Of a stretch of DNA of 32,174 nucleotides, positions 14,066 to 19,041 are shown one piece after another. The stretch lies in the NCBI RefSeq assembly GCF_000981385.1, contig NZ_LATZ01000031.1, positions 1-32,174 on the forward strand. The letters run 5' to 3'. The position numbers and the translations under genes were made by a program. Numbering within the stretch: position 1 is the first letter of the stretch; each line of letters starts with the position of its first letter. The notes beneath the pieces were generated by a model, which had not been told where the DNA came from, made no database searches, and was given only the letters and a program-made list of their open reading frames with translations. The DNA is from Bacillus sp. SA1-12 (GTDB taxonomy: Bacteria; Bacillota; Bacilli; Bacillales; Bacillaceae).

Positions 14066-14169
14066 CTGTAACTCTGATTGCTCTTTCTAAAAATTGTCCC
14101 TCCCTCTCTAATTAAAGTAATTTTTCACCCTAGAAGTTTTTGAGTACCAAAGTAGTCACCCTAATCTTG

Positions 14170-14206
14170 GCTTTTTATTTTGCCTTTAAGGAGGTGATCA
14201 GACGGC
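14170..14206 (+). repeat. relict copy of the lysis-cassette leader
   Basis: GGCTTTTTATTTTGCCTTTA followed by AGGAGGTGATCAGACGGCAGTT parallels GGCTCTTTTATTGTACATTT followed by AAAGAGGTGATTCAGATGGCAGTT at 15538-15581, the terminator tail, ribosome site and first codons of the lysis-cassette gene. In the relict the ATG has become ACG and a TAA follows after two codons. In the gap 14066-14353 I see this relict and the weak terminator at 14309-14336 only. Confidence 0.6.
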
Positions 14207-14308
14207 AGTTTAAATCCAGTATTTAAAAAGATTATAGTATGTACCAATTCCTTTTAAGTTTGCATAAGTTCTTCGCTGGAAATAATAAGAAAAAAGGAAA
14301 ATTCCGTT

Positions 14309-14336
14309 CTGATATAGAAAAATCAGGGTTTTTTTT
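14309..14336 (+). terminator. weak terminator before the germination permease gene
   Basis: CTGAT (14309-14313) pairs with ATCAG (14322-14326), then GG and eight T. Confidence 0.55.
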
Positions 14337-14353
14337 ATTCTAGAGGAGACGTT

Positions 14354-15460
14354 ATGAAGGAGCAAAAAATAAGTGCACTTCAACTTTTTTATGTAATTGT
14401 TGGTTTTGAATTTGGAACTGCGATTATTTTAGGATTAGGTGCAGGAGCTAAACAGGATTCATGGATAGTAATATTATTCAGTATGTTCTCGAGTTTGATA
14501 TTAATGGGGGTATTTACCCAATTATCACTATATTATCCAGAAGATACATTGGTTACAATGCTACCTAAGATAATTGGAAAGTATCTATCTTTTCCTTTGA
14601 TTATTCTCTATCTTTTGCATTTTATATATTCTGCAGCAAGAGCATGTCGAGATCTTGGTACATTACTTAACACTACCATATTAGTAGAAACCCCGATGGT
14701 GGTTATAATCGGAATTTTTGTTGTATTAGTGATTTATTGTCTTCGTGGGGGAGTTGAGACTCTTGGAAGAATGGGGGAAACAGTCTTTCCAATTTACATT
14801 ATGTCCCTAGTTGTGGTTTGGGTTTTATTATTTAGTGTAGAGGAATTTACTATTAAAAACCTAACTCCTGTATTAGGCAATGGTTTAAAACCAGTATTGA
14901 AAGAGGTTTACCCTACTGTTGTAAACTTCCCATTTGGAGAAACGATTATAATCATGATGTTTTTTCCGTTTTTAAATAACAAAAGTAATATCAGAATGGT
15001 AGGAAATTTAATAATTTTAGTTAGTGGATTAATACTAACATTAAATGCAATTATTATTTTGTGCGTTCTAGGTTCTGAAATATATGGAAGAAGTTGGTTC
15101 ACTCTTCTTTCAGCTACTCGGATGGTTACAATAGCAGATTTCCTTGAACGATTTGACGCATTAATTATTTTAATGATGGTATCAGGTGTATTTTTTAAGG
15201 TTGGGGGTTGGACATTTGGGGCTGCTATTGGGATTTCTCAGTTAATCAAAATAAATCAGAATAAATCGGTATTACTAGCTTTAGGCACTATTATTACCCC
15301 TTTATCTTTATTAATTGGAAATAATTTTCCGGAACATCTAGAAATTGGTATAGAATATTATGTTCCATACTTCCATGTTCCATTGCAAATAATCATACCA
15401 ATAATATTACTTTGCATCGCCTTTATTCGAAAAAAATTAAACCATAATAATTCTACCTGA
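14354..15460 (+). CDS. GerAB/GerKB-type spore germination permease, orphan
   Basis: The 368-residue protein is a ten-helix APC-superfamily transporter of the spore-permease family. It starts QKISALQLFYVIVGFEFGTA with the helix-1 break, then SAARACRDLGTLL, NLTPVLGNGLKPVL (typical of GerAB proteins) and FPFGETIIIMMFFPFLNN, and ends with a hydrophobic pair of helices. In germinant receptors this B subunit binds the germinant in the spore inner membrane next to A and C subunits. No gerAA or gerAC neighbour is present, so it stands alone. It lies in the prophage between tail and lysis genes, with its own ribosome site (AGAGGAG) and a terminator at 15528. It may be a lysogenic-conversion gene; it is intact. 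Confidence 0.88.
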   Translation: MKEQKISALQLFYVIVGFEFGTAIILGLGAGAKQDSWIVILFSMFSSLILMGVFTQLSLYYPEDTLVTMLPKIIGKYLSFPLIILYLLHFIYSAARACRDLGTLLNTTILVETPMVVIIGIFVVLVIYCLRGGVETLGRMGETVFPIYIMSLVVVWVLLFSVEEFTIKNLTPVLGNGLKPVLKEVYPTVVNFPFGETIIIMMFFPFLNNKSNIRMVGNLIILVSGLILTLNAIIILCVLGSEIYGRSWFTLLSATRMVTIADFLERFDALIILMMVSGVFFKVGGWTFGAAIGISQLIKINQNKSVLLALGTIITPLSLLIGNNFPEHLEIGIEYYVPYFHVPLQIIIPIILLCIAFIRKKLNHNNST

Positions 15461-15527
15461 ATTTAATTGATTAAAGTTGAAAAGAAGAGGAAAAGAAAAA
15501 TACATTAATTTAAACTATTTCAATTAG

Positions 15528-15546
15528 AGCCGAAAAGGCTCTTTTA
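15528..15546 (+). terminator. rho-independent terminator after gerAB-like gene
   Basis: GAGCC (15528-15532), GAAAA loop region, GGCTC (15538-15542), then TTTT. Confidence 0.8.
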
Positions 15547-15571
15547 TTGTACATTTAAAGAGGTGATTCAG

Positions 15572-15856
15572 ATGGCAGTTGAATTAACAGTATTAATTGC
15601 TATAGGAAGTTTCTTAATTGGCATTTTTACATTTAGTCGAAACCGGGATAAAGATGTAAAAAACGATGCTACTGAATCGGCTGTAATCCGAACAAAGCTT
15701 GATAACATAAGTCAAGGTGTGGAATCTATTCGTATTGATATTCGAGCAAATGAACAACGGGTAAGGGATTTGTCAGACAGAGTTGTTAGAGTAGAAGAAA
15801 TCTCTAAACAGGCACATAAACGACTTGATAAAATTGAACATAAGGGAGAGGTTTAA
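15572..15856 (+). CDS. XhlA-position membrane coiled-coil protein of lysis cassette
   Basis: A 94-residue protein starting at ATG 15572 with GAGGTGATT upstream. It has an N-terminal membrane helix (LTVLIAIGSFLIGIFTF, residues 4-22) followed by a heptad-rich coiled coil (IRTKLDNISQGVESIRIDI, then RVRDLSDRVVRVEEISKQAH). PBSX XhlA, which sits at this place and helps the holin, has the opposite layout (coiled coil first, membrane helix last). I therefore give no gene symbol. It is directly coupled to the holin gene (stop TAA then ATG). Confidence 0.72.
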   Translation: MAVELTVLIAIGSFLIGIFTFSRNRDKDVKNDATESAVIRTKLDNISQGVESIRIDIRANEQRVRDLSDRVVRVEEISKQAHKRLDKIEHKGEV

Positions 15857-16135
15857 ATGAAAAATATTATAGTTAATTTAGACAAAGGTACGGTCATTCG
15901 GACGGTGCTTCTTTTTGTTGCCCTAATAAATCAATCACTCATAATGTTTGGGAAATCACCAATCCCAATAGTAGAAGGTCACGTAACCAGTCTTATTGAT
16001 GGTGTTTATTTATTAGGATCTATGGTATTTACAATTGTGACTTCACTTTTAGCCTGGTTCAAAAACAACTATGTGACAGAGAAAGGTCAATTGCAAAAGA
16101 AAACATTACAAGCTCAAGGTTTAATCAAAAAATAA
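15857..16135 (+). CDS. xhlB: phage holin, XhlB/SPP1 type
   Basis: A 92-residue holin with the family start LDKGTVIRTVLLFVALINQS, a second membrane helix (LIDGVYLLGSMVFTIVTSLL) and the typical WFKNNYVTEKGQ followed by a charged tail. These are hallmarks of XhlB/SPP1-class holins, which open the membrane so the amidase reaches the wall. GGAGAGG lies just upstream of ATG 15857. The frame is intact and holin, accessory protein and amidase remain in the normal order, so this cassette could still be functional. Confidence 0.9.
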   Translation: MKNIIVNLDKGTVIRTVLLFVALINQSLIMFGKSPIPIVEGHVTSLIDGVYLLGSMVFTIVTSLLAWFKNNYVTEKGQLQKKTLQAQGLIKK

Positions 16136-16178
16136 GCTGCAATTCGGTGGCTTTTTTGTTTCAAAGGAGAGGATAGTA

Positions 16179-16934
16179 ATGGTGAAGTTAGTTATATCAT
16201 CTGGCCATGGTAAATATGTAAGTGGAGCTAATTCATATATTAATGAAGTTACAGAAGCGAGAAAAATAGTTAGTAAAGTCGCAGATTACTTAAAAGAATT
16301 AGGATGTACAGTATATGAATTTCACGATAATACATCCAAAACTCAAAGCGAAAACATTCATACCATTGTAAGATACCACAACACTAAGAGCAGAGATTTA
16401 GATATTTCTATTCATCTTAATGCTGCAAGTAAAACGAATGATCCTCGAGGTGTGGAGGTTCTTTATATTTCAGAAAGTGGAAGGGAAATTGCTGAAAAAG
16501 TAGCTAGTGCAGTTGCAAAAGCAAGTGGATTAAAAAACCGTGGGGCAAAAAAACGTACAAACCTAGGGTTCTTAAATGGTACAAAGAAAACTGCAATCTT
16601 AATTGAAGTTTGTTTTGTTGATTCAAAAGCAGATGTTGTACTTTACAAAAGTAAGTTCGATGAAATTTGTAAAGCTATTGCTGAAATAATTTCAGGCAAG
16701 AAATTACCTGAACCAAAACAAGAAGAAAGTGTGCAGATTCAAACAGGTGGATTGACAGCAGACATGGTGAAAGAGATTGCAGCTTACTTTATTGATAAAA
16801 AATGGTGGGCGCAAGTACAATTCAAAAGTGATGGTGAAAACCCTACAGCATTATCCGGAGGGTTATCGCCTGAAAATCGTAAAGAATATGAAGCCTGGTT
16901 ACAAAAGCGGAATTGGTGGTATAAAGTTCTGTAA
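16179..16934 (+). CDS. N-acetylmuramoyl-L-alanine amidase (endolysin, Amidase_3)
   Basis: The 251-residue endolysin has an N-terminal Amidase_3 zinc domain (about residues 1-175). Zinc ligands are His10 (SSGHG), Glu23 (NEVTEA) and His79 (SIHLNA), and the catalytic Glu143 is in LIEVCF. It cuts the bond between muramic acid and L-alanine of peptidoglycan. After a linker (PEPKQEESVQ) the C-terminal region of about 60 residues, with WW-containing helices (FIDKKWWAQVQF, LQKRNWWYKVL), is likely the wall-binding part; it looks like two related half-units. AAAGGAGAGG precedes ATG 16179. The gene closes the lysis cassette. Confidence 0.92.
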   Translation: MVKLVISSGHGKYVSGANSYINEVTEARKIVSKVADYLKELGCTVYEFHDNTSKTQSENIHTIVRYHNTKSRDLDISIHLNAASKTNDPRGVEVLYISESGREIAEKVASAVAKASGLKNRGAKKRTNLGFLNGTKKTAILIEVCFVDSKADVVLYKSKFDEICKAIAEIISGKKLPEPKQEESVQIQTGGLTADMVKEIAAYFIDKKWWAQVQFKSDGENPTALSGGLSPENRKEYEAWLQKRNWWYKVL

Positions 16935-16984
16935 TTTGGACATTATGATGTATTATTACCAGTAATGCCTGGTTCTCATAGAAG

Positions 16985-17009
16985 CCCCTCGCCTTGGAAA
17001 AGTGAGGGG
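16985..17009 (+). terminator. hairpin after amidase
   Basis: CCCCTC (16985-16990) pairs with GAGGGG (17004-17009); the downstream sequence is only mildly T-rich (TGATTTAG). Confidence 0.6.
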
Positions 17010-17112
17010 TGATTTAGTGTTCATTATTATATAAGTAAAAAACTGGAATGAAGGATGGGTTAATACTTGTATTTATTTTTCAAATCACTCATAATGAGTA
17101 AGGTGATTTGAT

Positions 17113-17316
17113 ATGGAACTAAGTACAATATCTAATAATGAATTAGTAGTTCTTTACATTAATTATAAAAAACAATTGAAAATCTATAAACAAAGGAATT
17201 CTTTTTTTGACCTTAATAAGATTTTGGAGATCAAAAATTACTTATCTCTAATTAAATGGGAAATGAAAAAGCGTGGATTAAATAAAAAAGAAGCGAAAAA
17301 ATATGTGAATATTTAA
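17113..17316 (+). CDS. 67-residue basic helical protein, unknown
   Basis: Starts at ATG 17113 with AAGGTG eight bases upstream. The product (MELSTISNNELVVLYINYKK, then SLIKWEMKKRGLNKKEAKKY) is lysine-rich and helical, with no membrane helix. Similar short ORFs with an ELxxLYxxY motif often follow phage lysis genes, but I cannot name a family. A terminator lies at 17448-17476. Confidence 0.6.
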   Translation: MELSTISNNELVVLYINYKKQLKIYKQRNSFFDLNKILEIKNYLSLIKWEMKKRGLNKKEAKKYVNI

Positions 17317-17447
17317 TCAATAGTATTTTTCAGAAATGAACAATTATAATGTGTATATTTTAATACATTTATGTAAATAAATAGTTCATAATCGGATATA
17401 ACCTCCAGAATATATTTGATTAGTCGAAATTTTCTTAACTGTCATTG

Positions 17448-17476
17448 CTCTGTCTCCAACAAGGCAGAGTTTTTTT
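17448..17476 (+). terminator. rho-independent terminator
   Basis: CTCTG (17448-17452) pairs with CAGAG (17465-17469), followed by seven T. Confidence 0.75.
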
Positions 17477-17483
17477 CAATTAG

Positions 17484-17510
17484 AACCCTCGCCTGTTAAA
17501 AGAGAGGGTT
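17484..17510. terminator. bidirectional hairpin between convergent genes
   Basis: AACCCTC (17484-17490) pairs with GAGGGTT (17504-17510). A T-rich tail follows on the plus strand. It also closes the minus-strand regulator gene ending at 17514. Confidence 0.6.
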
Positions 17511-17513
17511 ATT

Positions 17514-17831
17514 TTATTTATTTTCAATCTCATTTACATGACTTTTAACAATTCTCCATGCCTCATTCGGAGAAATATTATTTCTTTTACATAATTTAAT
17601 TAAAATAGCCCATTTTGTTTCTAAATCAAATTGATTGTCTTCCAATTCCAATATAAAAGAAGATGAAACATTATAAGCCATACAAAGTTTCCTCAATAAT
17701 ATACTTCCAACATTTGAACTTCTTTCAGCTCTAGAAATAATATTTTTATCTACATCGATCATTTTTGAAACATCTGCTTGAGTAAACCCTCTTGCTATTC
17801 TGATTGCTTTAAGTCTTTCACCGGAATGCAT
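17514..17831 (-). CDS. SinR-like XRE-family repressor
   Basis: A 105-residue protein. An N-terminal helix-turn-helix (GERLKAIRIARGFTQADVSK, then IDVDKNIISRAERS) is followed by a C-terminal hook FDLETKWAILIKLCKRNNIS continuing PNEAWRIVK. That hook resembles the SinR/SinI dimerisation element (LD.EW..L...A...IS..E....). SinR (111 residues) has the same two-part build. ATG 17831 was chosen, with AAGAGG eight bases upstream, rather than a GTG three codons earlier that overlaps the ribosome site. A 7-bp inverted repeat in the leader covers the ribosome site. It could be the partner of the SinI-like proteins at 2.6-4.4 kb or a prophage repressor; the SinR likeness of the tail is moderate. Confidence 0.72.
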   Translation of the reverse strand: MHSGERLKAIRIARGFTQADVSKMIDVDKNIISRAERSSNVGSILLRKLCMAYNVSSSFILELEDNQFDLETKWAILIKLCKRNNISPNEAWRIVKSHVNEIENK

Positions 17832-17840
17832 GACTTGCAC

Positions 17841-17863
17841 CTCTTAGTTTTTTGTTCTAAGAG
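17841..17863 (-). promoter_or_regulatory. inverted repeat over the regulator's ribosome site
   Basis: CTCTTAG (17841-17847) and CTAAGAG (17857-17863) form a perfect 7-bp dyad. On the minus strand it includes most of the AAGAGG ribosome site of the XRE gene. It may act as an RNA hairpin or an autoregulatory operator. Confidence 0.45.
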
Positions 17864-17920
17864 TATAGAAATATTGTTAAGAAAGTGTTAGTTAAAGGTA
17901 AAGAATTGTAAATTTTATAT

Positions 17921-18111
17921 TTTTATTCTATTTGCAATTAAATTGTTTTCCTTATCCTTAACCAAATTTTCTATTAGTATCTTCACAGTTTCCGCACTTC
18001 TGATTCTGATTTTCCCGTTAACCGCATCTATTCTTTGAGTGTTGGACTTTTACCATGTAATGATGTATTAAAGTAAATGCAAAAAATTTTCCATTCAAGA
18101 TCACTATACAT
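17921..18111 (-). pseudogene. decayed copy of the LexA-like small regulator
   Basis: From ATG 18111 the minus strand reads MYSDLEWKIFCIYFNTSLHG, then KSPTLKE, TAG, MRLTGKSESEVRK and then frameshifts. It parallels the intact 68-residue protein at 25985-26191 over its full length, with one stop codon and at least two small deletions. Even the region after the old stop still matches (TTGCAAATAGAATAAAA). The promoter and operator layout upstream is also the same as in the intact copy. This is an inactive duplicate. Confidence 0.85.
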
Positions 18112-18134
18112 AAAAATCACACTCCTATAAGATA

Positions 18135-18163
18135 TATTAAAGAACGAATGTTCGTTCAATCAA
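18135..18163 (-). promoter_or_regulatory. promoter with operator in spacer (decayed copy)
   Basis: On the minus strand TTGATT (18158-18163), 17 bp, then TTAATA (18135-18140). The spacer holds the inverted repeat GAACGAA-TG-TTCGTTC (18142-18157), which includes a LexA/DinR-like GAACN4GTTC. Confidence 0.65.
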
Positions 18164-18207
18164 GTGGAATAAATAAAATTTATATATGCTAAAGGGAGGA
18201 AAGTAAA

Positions 18208-18333
18208 ATGGAATAGAGTTTAAAAAATTATTCTGATGACTGTAGGAGTAGTAAGAAGAAAGAATGTTTTGCTTCTTGTTAGAAGAAAGATAAGAAAAAG
18301 GAACCTTGGTATAACTACTGGTACAATTGGTGA
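18208..18333 (+). pseudogene. Cys/Lys-rich microgene with two stop codons
   Basis: A very good ribosome site (GGGAGG) precedes ATG 18208. Codon 3 is TAG (18214-18216) and codon 25 is TAG (18280-18282). The frame otherwise reads SLKNYSDDCRSSKKKECFAS, C, stop, KKDKKKEPWYNYWYNW to TGA at 18331. The even composition on both sides of the stops suggests one former gene of 41 codons. The family is unknown; such Cys/Lys/Tyr-rich short proteins are common in spore coats. A strong terminator follows at 18385. Confidence 0.45.
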
Positions 18334-18384
18334 ATTTTCTAGTAACGTTCTATCAAATAATCTAAACTAATAAGGTCACATTAG

Positions 18385-18418
18385 GGTTAACCAGTTTTTA
18401 CTGGTTAACCTTTTCGTT
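18385..18418 (+). terminator. strong rho-independent terminator
   Basis: GGTTAACCAG (18385-18394) pairs perfectly with CTGGTTAACC (18401-18410) around TTTTTA, followed by TTTTCGTTT. Confidence 0.8.
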
Positions 18419-18554
18419 TAGGAAAGCTAGTTTTCTTAACTTGATAAGAAATGATAGGGATTTACCAGGATGCCAGCTTTTCTCACTATTTTCTTTCAAA
18501 AAAATGATTAAAAGAGAAAAATACTTACCAATAATAAGTTTGTTTATGTAAGCA

Positions 18555-18698
18555 TTAATATTGAGTTGAATGAAAATATCCACATTTAACACATAATACT
18601 GAACCCGAAACATAATTAATTAAATACGGTTTTTCTTTATTACACTGAGGACAAAATTTTAAAATAGTTTGTGTATTTTTTATAATTGTTTTATTCAT
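18555..18698 (-). CDS. zinc-ribbon microprotein
   Basis: ATG 18698 is preceded by a G-rich ribosome site (GGGGGGG) about five bases upstream. The 47-residue product has two Cys pairs spaced as in a zinc ribbon: FCPQCNKEKP (residues 15-24) and LCVKCGYFHS (35-44). It probably binds zinc and perhaps RNA or protein. No relative is recalled. A longer overlapping minus-strand frame (18398-18613) lacks this pattern and a ribosome site. Confidence 0.65.
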   Translation of the reverse strand: MNKTIIKNTQTILKFCPQCNKEKPYLINYVSGSVLCVKCGYFHSTQY

Positions 18699-18813
18699 GT
18701 AATCCCCCCCTATAAATTAGTATTATTATATGGGTTGAAAATAAAGGAAATGATAATAAAAAGTTAAAATGCATAAATAAAGTAAGTAGCCTGTCAGGAG
18801 CTCTTTTTACTTT

Positions 18814-18930
18814 TTAATTATACTTTCCATCCTCAATATCGTCTTTAATCAACCGAATATACTCCCTCAATTCCAGACCTAGACTATCCTTTTTATTAAA
18901 GGGTAAGTGCGTATTTATTAAAACCCTTAT
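18814..18930 (-). pseudogene. C-terminal protein fragment, unknown
   Basis: The minus-strand frame of 38 codons ends THLPFNKKDSLGLELREYIR, then LIKDDIEDGKYN. It reads like the end of a soluble protein but has no start codon, being closed upstream by TAA. A short CCTG/CAGG hairpin with T tract lies beyond it near 18790-18808. It is probably the tail of a lost gene. Nothing else is seen in the gap 18699-19041 except A/T-rich DNA and the CATAGTATG sequence near 19001, a weak resemblance to a sigma-E/K -10 box. Confidence 0.4.
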
Positions 18931-19041
18931 TTAAAAGAAAATAAATGAAGTGACCTTCAATAAAATTCATTTTAGTCCAATCATCTATTAATAAGAATCA
19001 TAGTATGGGATAGATAATTGTTATTGAGGTGAGTGAATTAA

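Noticed and set aside
18398..18613. Minus-strand frame of 71 codons
   Set aside because: It overlaps the terminator at 18385-18418 and the end of the zinc-ribbon frame, whose Cys pattern and ribosome site are better evidence.
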